Counted from the first letter of the stretch, positions 35,421 through 48,374 are shown. The stretch is 64,000 bases of DNA from Thysanoteuthis rhombus (GCA_963457665.1 OY735209.1:62661475-62725474), one strand, 5' to 3'. Program-made: numbers and translations. The notes: generated by a model from the sequence alone, not told the origin.

Positions 35421-36078
35421 TGTGATAAAAAAAACACAGGATAAAATGGAAGAACAAATAGTCAATATTGATTGACTTCACTTCATCCAAGTGATTCAAA
35501 TAATTCAAGACTATTATATCTCAATGCTAATAGGCGTAAATGAGCCACAGAAATGAGATGAAATATGAATGATGGTAAAAGAACATAAATGAATTTGAAG
35601 AAATACTAATTGAAATTTAATACTATTTGACAATTATTCGGACAACTTGGAACTTTTGCACCTTATTGTTGATAGGTGTGTAAAAGTAATAGAAATAAGA
35701 TGAAAGAAAAACCAGTTAAAATCAACTCCATTTTGAACTATGAATTCTCCCTGCTAAACGAATTCAATATTTTCTTTGATAAAAGAAAGACATTTCAATC
35801 AAAATATATCTGATTTGTTTTCACTGGGAATTACCAGGGAGATTATATGAGAAAAAATTGGGTGCACTTTGTATAGCAATGATAAGCAAGCTAATCTCAA
35901 TGGCCGTTGTTTGTTGGCTCAATCCTCATTGGATCTCCTGCTATTGATGGCTTGATAACAAACTATGCTATGTTACCAAATCTTGAGAAAAAAACAACAA
36001 AAAACAAAAACAAAAAAAAACAAACAATCAGATAAGGATGCGCAGCGTATAGAAATGGCCAGGAGAGTATGGTTGATA
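35421..36078. other. Spacer between two head-to-head mariner relics
   Basis: About 35421-35468 still belongs to the inverted-repeat arm. The remainder is AT-rich without open frames apart from a poly-A tract at about 35985-36025. Confidence 0.5.
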
Positions 36079-36325
36079 TATGAACTAGTTCTTCCATTTT
36101 ATCCCGTGTTGTTTTTTTTTAAATCTCAGAAAGTAAAGTATTGTTGTAAGGAAAATTCTTTCCTTCTTCACTCGGGGGAACTTGGCAAACAATTCAATGT
36201 TCCCCATATGACTGTCCATCGCAATTTCAAGATAGCAGGAGAAATGCCAAAGGTTGGAGATAGGTCTTACATGACCGGTCTGTTAATCATCAGCACTGAT
36301 TGTGGGTCCATGCATTCAAACTAAA
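36079..36325 (+). pseudogene. Tc1/mariner-type transposase 5' relic (copy 2)
   Basis: Plus-strand reading gives GELGKQFNVPHMTVHRNFK, then IAGEMPKVGDRSYMTG, the same HTH as copy 1. The DNA from 36079 to 36285 is the reverse complement of 35270-35468, including the 5' flank ttccattttatcccgtgttg. The element stops soon after the HTH. Confidence 0.75.
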
Positions 36326-38784
36326 TCTGTTAGTGGGTCTAATCCTCATCAGTTGTTCCAATATAGATGGTCTGAAACTAAGGGTAAAAATATTGCTGAT
36401 TAAATGACCGCCTCGACACAATTTGAAACTATGGACTCTTGAACTGAAACAAATTCACGTTTTTTTTTCTATAAAAAATCGTTTCATAGAAATTCAAATA
36501 TATCTACCTTTTTTCACGAGTATCAAGTTGTTAATAATAATTGACAGTGCTCCATCCCAGAAATTCAGACTTATGACTATTACATTATCATTAGGAGGTA
36601 TAAATAAACAAGATGAATAAGATGAAAGAAATATTAGTAAAAAAAAAAAAAATGAATGATAATATTCTAATATTTTATCAGACAAAATTTTTGTGCGTAT
36701 AATAATCATCGCTACACACAACACACACACACATGCATATATGTTTGTATGTATGTATTTAGCCAAACTTCACCTACGTCTCACCATTCATAGTAGAAAC
36801 TTGAAATTTTGCTCACACACAGACACACTCATCTAAATGAGCAGGGAAAATGTTTTTGTTGAAAAATTCCCTCCAAAATAGGTAATTGGAGTGTGTGTTG
36901 AGGTTTGGTATGCAATGCAAGTTCTTAATTGATCGCCTCCAACACAGCATAAACGGGTAGTGGTGATTCATAATTTCCCTTGGAATGCTAGTTTTAGATT
37001 CAATCCTTTTCTAACTGATTTAATCATTCATCTATTTTTATTTTCTGTCATTGTTGAGAATCTATAACATTATTCTGTTCGTTCCCATCTGCGTTCGAAT
37101 GTTACGATTGAGTAGTTTAATCAGAGGGTAGGGAGTGAGAAAGACGAATGAGAAAGTTAGATGGTTCAATAAGAGGGTGAGAATTGATAAGGAGGGAAAG
37201 GTTATGTAGCTTACGGAGAAGTATGAGGAATTAGGCATTTGAAACTAATCTGCATTTATATAACAATGAATTAAAAACATTGACGGGCAGTGAACATTGG
37301 AAGAGATAAAGGAAGGTATATAGGAAGATACAAAGGGAGAGAGAAGATCAGAGGCATGGGTGATCTTTATTGTCAACACCCATGGAATTTCTATAGGATC
37401 AGCGGTTATCTTTGTTTTGACGTTAATAAACATACAACGGTCCGAAATGTCATAGTTTCCAAAAAATTTTTTAAAAAATCACTAAAATGTTTTTTGACTA
37501 AAATGTTTAATTTTGCTCACACAACATATTCGTCATAAATCAACACAATAATGAAATTAAAAGTCTCTCTTTTGTTCCATATTAAAATATCAGTTTGGCC
37601 TGTTGGATGCACTGAGTTCCTTGTCTGATTCATGGTACGAAATCTGAGAGAGAGCAAAACATAAGCTTCTAATTCCCTAACTGCTTTGATATCTGATATG
37701 TTGTCTAATAATACTTATCAATTAAAAGTTATACGTTTAGAACCTCTGATCGTTTTCTGGTACCTTGTATGCTAGTTGAACGCTGTCATAGGTTTATGTA
37801 CGTCAAAACAAGGGTTATCAGTTCAGCAAGTTCGATAATGACAAACCATTTTTTAAAGGGTGTCGAAATTTTGACTTTTTGAATAATCGTGTTATTGGAG
37901 TATTTCTTACATGAATACATGTATTTTAGTTTTACGTAAATGCTAATAGATAAGCAGTCCATTTTTCTGATATGTTTAGATAACCGAGAGTTTAACAGAC
38001 AAAAATAACTTAGAATTAAAAAAAAATAATAATAAAACTATAATAAAATGAAACTAAACATATTTTTTGTCCAAGTCTATCGCGTCTAAACAAAAAAAAA
38101 CAAACTTGTGGCTTGTATTCGCTGATACGCGAGACATAAATTCGCCATCACAGAAGTCAGTCATAAATCTACTTACCTCACGTTTAATAAAAGAGAAACT
38201 TCCTAATTTGGATAAAGGTTTGTCGTCTGCCTTGATAACGACGTGAGCAGTGTATTTACTCGACGTCTATCCTTTTCTCCTTCCGCGTGTCTTTTGCACG
38301 TCCCCTCGATCTGTTCTCATTTGAAGGCCTGCGAATCGACCGCTTCTACTTATCCATTCTCTCACAATCACGTGGTCTTAATGGTAGGTTCATTTGCATA
38401 AATGTTCATTTGTTACTTGTTTTCGTCATCATACTATTTTTCTCCCTTCCGCCTTACGACCGGTCAGCCGAGTTCACTCCGTCCATGATCCAGATTCTTC
38501 TGTTCGTCTTATGACATAAGGGAAATTCTGGATGGGTGGTAACCAGCTCGATGAGAAACTATCAACCAAATCTGTCAATATTGGTTTCTTCAGTTTTTAA
38601 GTTGGTCCAGATGGCTGGCTGGCTTGTTATGTATCTATCAATCTATCACACGGACAGGCCGTTCCAATGGAGGCTAGACGACTGAAAAATTAAATATTCC
38701 CAATTATGTCTACAGAAAGTATTGTTTCTTTGTTCTTTGAGATTATCTCTCTAAATAAGTTCTTGATTTGAGGTTCAATTGTCA
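36326..38784. other. No gene seen
   Basis: AT-rich. A small (CA)n tract lies at 36716-36733. The plus-strand frame 38287-38514 lies in a GC-richer patch but has no recognisable domain. Confidence 0.5.
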
Positions 38785-39010
38785 ATGTAAGTTTATGCTA
38801 AATTGGTCACTCAGTTTCTATCCGACAGCATTCACGCTTGTTAGTTTTTTTTCAATTCAGACGCTTTTTCAGTGATCACAGCAAGACAAAAGGTGTGAGA
38901 AGTAACATACATTGATCAGCCCCCTTTCCAATGTTTTGATTAATCACCCCCAACATACCATGCTGCCCAAATATGTTGGTGACGTTAAGGTTTCTATTGA
39001 GTAACTAACC
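38785..39010 (-). repeat. Dispersed repeat family R1, copy 4 (inverted)
   Basis: This is the most complete copy seen. On plus: caattgtcaatgtaagttta, ctaaattggtcactcagttt, ttttcagtgatcaca, cattgatcagcccc, taatcacccccaacatac and aggtttctattgagtaac. It matches 15170-15415 directly. Confidence 0.75.
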
Positions 39011-40040
39011 AGACTTGTTCTTTTCTTTCTTTCCTTTTCCCATCTCTCTCCCATCCCGATATTTAAAAAAAAACTTGCATTATTTGAATGTTTTTTTTAG
39101 TAGTTTCTGGAGACTGCCGATAAGAAATACCTTGTTCAACGATATTTCGTTGACTTGGTCAATTGAAAGTGAGAATTGACACAAAATTGATAAACAATAA
39201 TAACCAGTTCCAAGGAGAGGTTACTACTCCATACTTCTTTGAAAATGCTGTGATTCTCTCGTCAAGACATTACAATTGATGAATTATCCGTCAATTCATC
39301 CATATTCATGAAATCCATCGAGCTGGAGCATAGTACGACGCAAAACCACAAGTGGGCGTTTCTGAAATGCGGTCACTATTGGCGCCCGCTGCCATTTTCC
39401 AAAGGAGAAGGCAGGGGCAAAAACATATATTTCCAACTGGAGGGAGGATTGCAAAAAGCGTACCTTTCTAGCTGGAAGGTTGTATGTCCAAAGAGCATAT
39501 ATTTCAAGAGGGGGCAAAAGGGTATATATTCAGTTCATACCTTAGTGGCAACCCTGGTACACAATAGGCATTCTACCCGCCATCTGTTGTGTAAGCAAAT
39601 ACGACTCAACGTATGATCTAGATGTCTGATGGTGCACTTGACTGTCGACAGAGACGCGTAACCAGGTTGATACGCTGGGATAATAACTCAGTTTTTTTGT
39701 TGTTTTTTTTTCATATGGGAACATTAAATAGGGGTTACATGAAATAATTGTTCTGCATCATCATCGTTTATTGACAATAAGGACCCTACTGTCCAAGTCA
39801 ACGCCCTCAATGAGAAGTCCTGATCTGGAATGTGGGTAGGGTGACAAACGTACCGTTGTCCCTCATCGGACACCCATAGTGGTCAACCATCTTAGTACTA
39901 ATCGGGTTCGACGATGCTTAACTCCAGGGATCAAAGGGGAACTGATTTCCTTCCAAAAGAGGAAACTTGCCCACGTAAAGCGGATTCATATTAATTCAAT
40001 ACGCAAGAGTCTAGAAAAAGGGGGAGGAATCAACCACTTT
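39011..40040. other. No gene recognised
   Basis: Overlapping opposite-strand open frames at 39296-39616 contain the near repeats ggaggattgcaaaaagcgta and ggttgtatgtccaaagagca, each followed by ttc-rich sequence. This suggests a short duplication rather than a gene. Confidence 0.4.
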
Positions 40041-40190
40041 TGGCTGTATGTCGTGTTGGGAGTGATCAATTCAAAAAATGAGAAAGTGGGTGATCAATGA
40101 ATAATTTACTTCTCTCACCTTTTGTTGAGTGGTGATCACTGAAGAAAGGTCTGAATTCAAAGGGAAAAAACAAGCATGAATGCTGCTGAT
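40041..40190 (+). repeat. Dispersed repeat family R1, copy 5
   Basis: ggctgtatgtcgtgttggga, gtgatcaattcaaaaaatga, gggtgatcaatgaataattt and gtggtgatcactgaagaaag, then an A-rich segment and acaagcatgaatgctg. Confidence 0.75.
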
Positions 40191-40369
40191 TTTCAAATCA
40201 CGGGACTTGACTGAAATGATATACTTGGGAAAACATTGGAAAATCATTTGATGGAAACAGCACGTTATGCTCCAATCATCCAGTCAGGAGGCCAAGCAGG
40301 GGTATCAATAGCATATAGGAACCACTGGTTAAATAAAAATGAAGATGATGAATTTAAGGATCAAAAAGC

Positions 40370-40750
40370 CTTTACTCAAGGGTCCTTTCGAACATTACTT
40401 AAATGAGAGTCATCTCGGTCACTAGAACTTACGGCCATGAGAGAATCATGTTCAACCTCACATGGAGAGATCACAAGACAGCACAATATGTCAGGAAGAA
40501 AGCAGGAGTCCGAGACATCATTGAATCTATTAGAAAACTCAAATGGCAATGGGCTGGTCACGTTGCAAGAATGACAGACAACCGATGGACATCACGACTC
40601 ACGACATGGATACTCAACGATCACATGCAAAGCCGAAGCTAGAAAAATTTAGAAAATACTGGCCCTGCGACGCCCATGATAGAGAAATGTGGTGGATCCT
40701 GTGGAAGGTCTATTTCTAACAACAGACATTAAAAGACTGATGATGAAAAG
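40370..40750 (+). pseudogene. RTE-type LINE 3' fragment (copy E)
   Basis: A frame of 79 codons (40403-40642) reads HERIMFNLTWRDHKTAQYV, then RDIIESIRKLKWQWAGHVAR and WTSRLTTWI, and then breaks. The tail (aacaacagacattaaaagac, tgatgatgaaaag) ends in the TGATGA-type terminus. Confidence 0.85.
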
Positions 40751-42120
40751 TCTGAAAATAAGTGCCAATATACTAGACATAAATATATATAATCATAGAT
40801 GAAATCTAGATATTCTGGATAATTTCACATTTATTTTCTCTCGCTAACTGTAAGTATTTCGTCAATAGTTATCAATTTTGGCCGTCCAGACCCCACTTTA
40901 AGTGAAAATTCATTGTAAGAGTCCTTCGCTATGAGAGATACCACCGTAATTTCCTAAAAGCATGAAAAAAAAAACCCCAAACAAACCAACCTGTTAAGAC
41001 CAGTAGAAAGAGATTAACTTACATCAATTAAAGGCCATCGCGTTAACTACCGAGCTGATGAAAATAATATTGGCAAGTTAAACAACCACTGGTTTTGAAC
41101 AGTGAAGTCGCGTATATCGTCAACGAGTGTGCGCGGGTGACAAGGGCGGAGAACTGACAAGTATCGCAGGTGCCCAGGTCACCACAACCCAGGAGATCTA
41201 TGAATGAGACAAGTTGGGGATGAACACATGACTCAGACCGATGTAGAAGAATTTCTGGCACTGGGGGTAGTGTTCAGGGGTCGGGGGACCCCATTGATGA
41301 ACTTTGATTTAATAAACAGAAGGAAATACTGACAAATTGATCAACTTTTTCCATGAATTTTCAGTTACAGCAACTGTAACAGTATGTGTGATGAGACAGA
41401 GAAAGCTCTCCGAGAATTTGAAGTCGAACTCTCTGGTGCCCAGACGAGGCTCATTCATAAGAAAAGAAAAGAAGTTTTGATAAACTTTTGCATGAAATTA
41501 TAAGTCGATGTAAAATGCATGTCTTATAAGCAGAAAAATTTGAAAACCTATTAGATTTTCCCGTTATATTACTTTTACATGTGTACAAAAATATAATGGC
41601 GTGTAACTATTTTGGAAGTAGAATGCGTATTCCAAGTGAAAGGGGGGTCCTAAAAAGATAGGATGGAAATCTATCTTAAAGAAAGTCATTTTGCATGGAA
41701 TTCTAATTTTTGAAAGTATTGAAAGAGATAGCATAGGATCAAACTTCTCACATACTGTTGAATCGAAATTAATTTCGTTGTCTGTATAAATGATCTCGGT
41801 GTCAGTAAACAAGACATAACAAAGAAGGAATTGAAATCCCTGAAAGACACTGCTTGATGGTTGCTTTAGGAAACGGTGAGAACAAACATTCCAGAGTCTA
41901 GTTGAAGTAGCGTTGGTTATTCAAATTAACCACCACGATGAGGGTATTCGTTGGTTGTGTAATGCGAGTGGGTAAAACACCCCTTTTGATGACAGAAGTT
42001 AATTGTAAGTTTAAAACCCTTGGACGTCCCCCCATTGTAGCGGCTTGTGACTTTATATTGTGGAGGATGCTCCTTCAGAGAATTTTAAAGAATTGTCTAA
42101 ATATTGAGTAAGAAATACAG

Positions 42121-42123
<3 letters not shown>
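40751..42123. other. No gene recognised
   Basis: The stretch at about 41030-41070 (minus agctcggtagttaacgcgat) resembles a tRNA-type A box, but no B box was found. The rest has only short open frames. Confidence 0.4.

Positions 42124-42183
<60 letters not shown>
42124..42183. repeat. (TA)n microsatellite
   Basis: About 30 TA dinucleotides. Confidence 0.97.
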
Positions 42184-42185
<2 letters not shown>

Positions 42186-43084
42186 TTGAGCTAAACAGCT
42201 GCTGGTAATCCAAAAGCCCAAATTCTCATTTTTGCTTAACCAAGGTCTATATCTGGTCTATTTGTTTCTTTCAATGCGACAGTTAAGTATTAAGAAATGT
42301 TTCCCTTCATACTATTCTGAATTTAAGTTACGAGTATGCCTCTTACTGTTACTTATTCCTAGCTGAAATATTTTAATATGAGGGACGGCTTCTTGTCTTA
42401 ATAGCAACTTTCTCATGAAGAAACAACAGTGAAAATTCAAGTTATTGAAGTTCACTCACTGTTACAGAACTTGTTTCTTGGGGAAGGAAGGAAGCCATGA
42501 ACATTAATTTAAATTCTTTTACACAATAAAGTTTCTGAAAAATTCTCGGTAACTTAATATCAAATAAGAATATATAAAATAAAATTCAAAATGAAAAAAT
42601 ATTCCAACAAAAATCCATGGAAAAATAAGAAAATGATGAAGTTTAAAGAAATACTTGCTTTGAAATGTTATATTGAGTAATAGTTCAGTCAGGAATGAAT
42701 GAAATGCTGTAAAAAAAATAGTTGCCAAAAAGATGTATTGGAAGGAAAATTGGGTAATTTGTGAAGACGATTTGTGCCAAACATGTACGTTGTCAGCGAG
42801 GTTGATCCGAGAAGGTAAATAAATGAAAAAAGCAGATCCTGAGGAAATGGTGTCCAAAATTCAACAAAAACTCCAGATCTTTAGGTGCCATTATAAGTAA
42901 AAGTAAGTGCCCCCCTGAATTCATTAGGGACAGGAGAATGATAAGGTCATGGTCCCACGGTGGCCTCCGTGTGTACACTAGAAGCGAACCACGGTCCGGA
43001 ATTAGTGACTTTTTGTCCACCCCCAAACCACTGAACATTTGGAGATGATAACTAAAATACTATACTTATTCACTGATGAAATAA
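42184..43084. other. No gene recognised
   Basis: AT-rich with overlapping minus-strand frames (42519-42857 and 42793-43038) lacking recognisable domains. Confidence 0.45.
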
Positions 43085-44920
43085 ATGTTGCTTTGTAGCT
43101 TGGATTTCATCATCGGTCTCTTAATGTCTGTCGTTGGACATAGACTTTCCCCAGGATTCGACACACTTCGCTATTGAGGGCGTCACGAAGCCAGTATTTT
43201 CTGAATTTGTCTTGCTCGTGTCTCCATCGAGTACTCAGTTGCGCATGTGATCTTTGGGGATCCATGTCGTGAGTCGAGATGTCCATCGGTTGTCTGTCAT
43301 TCTTGCGACAGTCCACTGCCATTTGAGTTTTTCAATGAATTCTGTGATGTCCTTGACTCCTGTCTTCTGGATGTATTGTGCTGTCGTGGTCTCCCCATGT
43401 GAGGTTAAGCATAATACTTTCATGTGCACGTTGCATGGTCCTCAATTTGAAGGCCTGTCTCTTGGTTAGGTTCCATGATTCAGCTTCGTAAGTGACTATT
43501 GGGAAGATGCATTGGTTGTATACCCTTCTTTTTAGGAATAATGGGATCTTTTTTTCTAAGGTTGAGCTTGTTCAGCCAAAGGCTAGCCATCCTAGGGTGA
43601 TTCTTCGCTTGATTTTTTTTCTTTGATGGTCTCATTGAGATTCGTTGTCCTAGGTAGATGTAGTATTCTACTTTTTCCAGTTCTGTGTCCTCGATTTTGA
43701 TCTTGGTGTTCCCATTCCCGACGGGGTTGTTGCGCATGATCTTAGTCTTGCTGAGGTTCATGTGTAGGTCGACTTTCTTGCTCACTTCATTTAGTTCATC
43801 TAGCATTAGTTGGAGGTCGTGTAGGTTCTCTGTGAAAAGGAAGATGTTGTCTGCAAATCTGAGGTTGTTCAGATGTTTTGATTCCTTTGTTCTCCCAGTC
43901 TAGTTTTGAAGATCATCTATGAAGAGTTTGGGTGAGTTGGTATCACCTTGTCTTACCTCTTTTTGGAGCTGAAAGGGCTCTAGGTCTTTATGTAGACTGA
44001 TAGAGGAGCTGCTGTGACTGATCTATCAAGTGCAGGTGGTCCATAGTCGAGCAGCTTCTAAAGCCAGCTTGTTGCCGTGGTTGGTTTTCATCTAGTATTT
44101 TTGTGATTCGGTTGGTGATGATTTTTGTGAAAAGTTTGTAGATGCAGTTGAATATGCTAATTGGTTTGTAGTTTGAGATCTTTTGGGTTTCCTTTTTGAA
44201 TAAAAGCATTACGATTGTAGTGTTCCAGTCATTTGGAACTTTACTTTGTTTTAGACACAAGTTGAAAAGGACGGCCAGTTTCCTAGTGATGATCTTATCT
44301 GCTTTTCTGAGCAGATCGATGATGATGTTGCCTGGTCCAGGGCCATTCCTTTCTTCGTCTGTTTAATGGCTTGTTTCACCTCCCACGGGGTTACCTCTAG
44401 AAAATTTCCGAGTTAATTGCTCGGGTCTTGCGTATCCTCTCATTGTTCAGTAGTCCTTTTTTTTTAATGAATAGAGATTTTGGTAGAATTCTTTGGCACG
44501 TTCAACAAACCTGTCTCTGTCTGTTTTTAGGTCTCCATTTTCCTCGCGTATGCTGGTTATTTGCATCTATCTTGCATTGAGGCCTTTGTTTATAGCTTTG
44601 AAGCTCCAACATTTTTTGAGAGTCGATTCAATGACTGCCGTCGTGTATCTTCTTCTGTCTTCCTTTTGTTTCCTCCTGATTATTTTATTTTCTTCGGTCT
44701 TTTCGATTTTCTCTTTTCTAGTTGTCGATGGCTTGTTGGTTTAAATATACGTTTGGAACATTTTTCTGCGTTCGTTGTTGATATTGCGTTTTACGTCTTA
44801 CCATTCTGTGGCACGTTAATTTGATTTAAGACTTGGATGTCCTTGACATTGTCGCTTTTGTCCATTAAGATTAAGTTTATTTCCTTTTTTGTTTCGTGGT
44901 TGGGGCTCTACCAAGTTCAT
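43085..44920 (-). pseudogene. RTE-type LINE, longest copy (F), reverse transcriptase region
   Basis: Read on the minus strand from 44920. A linker contains GDLKTDRDRFVERAKEFYQ. Next comes the start of the reverse transcriptase region (CLKQSKVPNDWNTT, SNYKPISIFNCIYK, ENQPRQQAGFRS at 43988-44260). The downstream RT segment is LHMNLSKTKIM and VEYYIYLGQRISM at 43480-43806. The C-terminal tail is ERIM-like, then KLKWQW, WTSRLTTWI, and KYWLRDA at 43110-43429. Stops and frameshifts separate these pieces, and the catalytic YxDD region is not readable. The order and the short TGATGA 3' tail fit the RTE clade. The endonuclease half is missing, so the copy is 5' truncated. Confidence 0.88.
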
Positions 44921-45468
44921 TTCCTATTGGGTCCCTTCTTGAAGAAGGTGTTCATTTAACTGGAAGTAAGTTATCTTGTTATTGTTTCAATAAAACTTAT
45001 TTTTCGCTATTCAAAAATTTCGTTTGGAGACGTTTCAGCAAAAAAAGAAAAAGAAAAAAAAAACATACAGAAATGTCCAAAATTGTTTATAAAAGCAATT
45101 GTTCTTTATTTCTATTTTTATGAAGTATTTAAATCATCACAATGAATTTTATTCATTTTTTTAAATATACGACCCAACTTCACCTTAATTTTTCTGTTAT
45201 TTTTTTATTCATAATTCAGTCTGTCAAAAGTTGAAGTTTTCGTTAAAAAAAAACAACTGAAAAATGAAAATGAAGGTGAATCGTAGTTTCATGAATATAA
45301 TGATAATGATAGTTTATCAAACATTGCAAGACTGATTCACTCTCCAACCAAAAATAAGGATTTATCAAAAAATATTGCTGTAACAATTTCAAAAATGCCA
45401 GATCTGTCTAATTAGTCTATTTTCACCTTCTTTCTCTCTTGGATGCTGTAAATAAACAGTAACGACTA

Positions 45469-45504
<36 letters not shown>

Positions 45505-46060
45505 TTTCCACACTGATAACTGATTGGCACTGCGTGAAACGCAGAGTTTCAACTTGCTTAATAGTTAGCCTATGATATAGGCTCAGTCGTGAGACAAAGC
45601 AATCTTCGGTTGAAAATAGATGATTATTATAAATACCCTAAAATTTGCTACTTAGAAAGTTGTCGCTGAGAATCTGAAGAAGACAGTGCTTTTGAACCGT
45701 GTGACAGAGGAGACGATGGGTGTTGGCTGTGGTCGGAAAGAAGGCCAAATTTGGATTAAAACATCACTTGAAGGACAGCCCACCATCAACGTTCCCCCTG
45801 TTTCGTATTTATCCAAATCAAACCAACCAACATTTAATAATTTCGCCTTATCCCAGGAGCCATCATTATCATTCCACGAGCTGCCTTATTACTGAAATAA
45901 AATCGCTGGTTGAATTTAAACCAGGCTCTGGTCTTTTCTTTGTCAATTTCACTTGTGAGTTGCCCACATTAGCCATGACGTTTCACGCCATGACCAGAGT
46001 CATCTTTGGATCCAAAATTACACTTAGGCTTAGAAAGCTTCTGGCGTGACGTGTACAACT
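44921..46060. other. No gene recognised; (CT)n at 45472-45502
   Basis: AT-rich, with a perfect (CT)15 tract. Overlapping plus frames at 45686-46049 cover a less AT-rich patch, but no domain is recognised. Confidence 0.5.
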
Positions 46061-46175
46061 GGCGCGATACGACACAAGGTAGGAACTGCTTATGCCGTAG
46101 CCAGCGTAAGGATACTAGCTAGCAAGTCCAACACAATGCAGGTGTGGGTTCGAATTTTCACTGTTTACTCCGCAC
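46061..46175 (+). repeat. tRNA-like SINE remnant
   Basis: ccgtagccagcgtaaggata resembles an A box, and gtgtgggttcgaattttcac contains a close B-box match (GGTTCGAAT). The spacing of about 50 bp is normal for a tRNA promoter, but the flanking arms do not form a cloverleaf. Confidence 0.5.
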
Positions 46176-46280
46176 TGAGGAAATTCACTCTAACCATATT
46201 GATCTATAAAACTAGCTTAATGACCGTTGTTCTCTACAGGGAGGTGCTCAAACACATAGTTATATTTTATCATTAGTTTA

Positions 46281-46580
46281 TTACTGATCAACAATAGATT
46301 TTGTTGACCATTGAAATTCCGAAATATCATTTCTGACCAGACGAACGCAAATGTGATGTCCTTGCCATTGCCCTGTGTAGAGTGGATCAGAGGGATGAGG
46401 GGTTACCGTGTGACCGATAGTGCAGTTCTGGGTGTAGTCTAGCGGTTGATTATGCTTGTTTAAAAAGTTTTTACAGACAGGATAAGGGACTGAAGCATTA
46501 TTCATGGTACTGATGTTTTTTGCAACGTTGTAAATGCTCATTGCAAACTGGGGAAAATCTCTTGCTTCGCTCTTCAGTGA
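46281..46580 (-). CDS. Possible terminal exon of unknown gene
   Basis: An open minus-strand frame of about 100 codons has non-repetitive composition. It includes SIYNVAKNIS, YPVCKNFLNKHNQPLDYTQ and DPLYTGQWQGHHICVRLV, with three cysteines. The stop codon overlaps a perfect AATAAA polyadenylation signal (plus tttatt at 46277-46282). The 5' boundary is weak: an AG near 46578 has little pyrimidine tract upstream. A second frame (46498-46695) overlaps it. No family is recognised; a decayed transposon ORF is equally possible. Confidence 0.25.
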   Translation of the reverse strand, partial: SLKSEARDFPQFAMSIYNVAKNISTMNNASVPYPVCKNFLNKHNQPLDYTQNCTIGHTVTPHPSDPLYTGQWQGHHICVRLVRNDISEFQWSTKSIVDQ

Positions 46581-46695
46581 AATTTAAACAGTGGTTTCTC
46601 GGAGTTCCCCATTTTGAATTGTATTCTTGTAATTTTTCGCCTGTATACTTTCTATTATAAATTCCTCTTCTAACAGAAATTCGCCCCCACCTCAA

Positions 46696-48374
46696 TTCCT
46701 CCTCTGGTTAAAATTCCTCCCTGGGGAGCCAAACACACCCATTTAGCCTTTTTTTTTTTTTTTTTGTCAATTTGGGTAGTTGTCATGTGTTTTGTGACGT
46801 GATGTTGGTCTATGGAAGATGTGTTGTAAATTGGGTTATTCTTCCGTTCCGCTGTTTGACTTCGGTGGACATTTTTGTTAATTTGTTTTGTTTTCTGGTG
46901 TTCAGTCCTGTTAGAAGTTTAGATCTACTTACACCGTCATTCAACGGCCATCGGCAAAGTGTGGTTCAGACATAGGAAGTAAGCTACAGAAAGTTGGTTT
47001 ACATAAAAGATTTGATCTTTTGCCAATTAAGCTCTGGTAAATCAATCGGGAGAACAGTTATCGTACATAGGCTCCCCAAGGTAAAAGAGCCGCAAGTTCG
47101 TGTCTCATCTAGAGATAATTTTTTGCTTACGGTCCCCATTGTTCACTGATTGATGTAGGCTGACGGTCTGAGTAGTTGCGATGAAAAGCAGTTAAAATTA
47201 AGATGAAATACCTGTCAGAAACTGTTAATGATCTACAGGAAACATTTGAAAATACAGCCACAGAGGCGTAGCTAGCGATTTAAGAGCCCAAGGGGCTTGA
47301 TTCCTTTCAGAGACCCCTCCAGCATTCAGTGAGATTTGTCAGTAGAAATGCTGTTATTTTACTACCATTTATAAAGCTTTGGGACACACCCCTTCATCGG
47401 GGGTTCAAATAGCGCCTTACCCACTTAGCTACGTATCAGTCAACATCACCAGAGCAACTATTGTTGTGTTATCAAAATCCAAAACTGAGGTTTCACTGTT
47501 CTTATATATTTACTAAGAGATTAATCTCAAATTTAAAAAAAAAAAATTTGTAAATCTTAAAAAAACTTTGATGTACATGTTACGGCTGTTTTTCAACATC
47601 CCGATTGTTAAACCGTCAATATTCAGTAAGCGTTTTTAGACCTTAGCCAACCTTTACAAATTTACTTCTGATCGGCAGGAGCCAGCTCAGCTAGAACCAA
47701 TAAAACCTCATCTCTTATAGGAGCCTAGTCACAACAGCCGAACGTTAACATTACTGCACATACAACATTAATCTCTTTTTAATGTATTCATGATCCATAC
47801 GACGCTCTTGGGACAAAAACAAAGACAAGGAACCCATTTCGTTTATCTCTCACAGCTTGCTCCATACAGCAGCCATTTCTTTTTCTCTTCTTTATCATCA
47901 AAGAATTCCATTCGTAAAGTAATCAAAACACTTTCGCTGTTCTTTTTATTTCTACTTTTATCTGTCTTTGTCATTAATGTATTTGTTTTTTTTTAGAGAG
48001 AGGGAGAGAGGGAGAGAGGGAGAGAGAGAGGGTTGGTGGGGGTGGTGTTATTCTTATCTGTAACTATCTATTTTTGGAGCTCCTAGTAAACTTTCAAATG
48101 TTTCTTTTTCCAGAAATAATGATTCTATTTTCGCATATAGTTGTATCTAGGGCATTACTCATTCTTTTTATAGTCTTTGAGTGATATCTGTGTTCTGTGT
48201 ATCATCGTCATTCTTCACAGGACTTCCGAGAGGAATTTTATGCATAAACACTACACAAACACCCTCATCATTTAGCCATCCTGTTTTCGCCTTCTGTAAC
48301 CCTTTTAGCATGCCAAACTAACTGTAAACGATAAAGTCAATCTATTTTACTAATGGATTTATTGAATTAACTTG
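46696..48374. other. No gene recognised; (GA)n at 47996-48031
   Basis: Contains poly-T at about 46748-46766 and a tRNA-like scrap near 47400-47440 (minus tacgtagctaagtgggtaag). There is no supported coding region. Confidence 0.45.
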
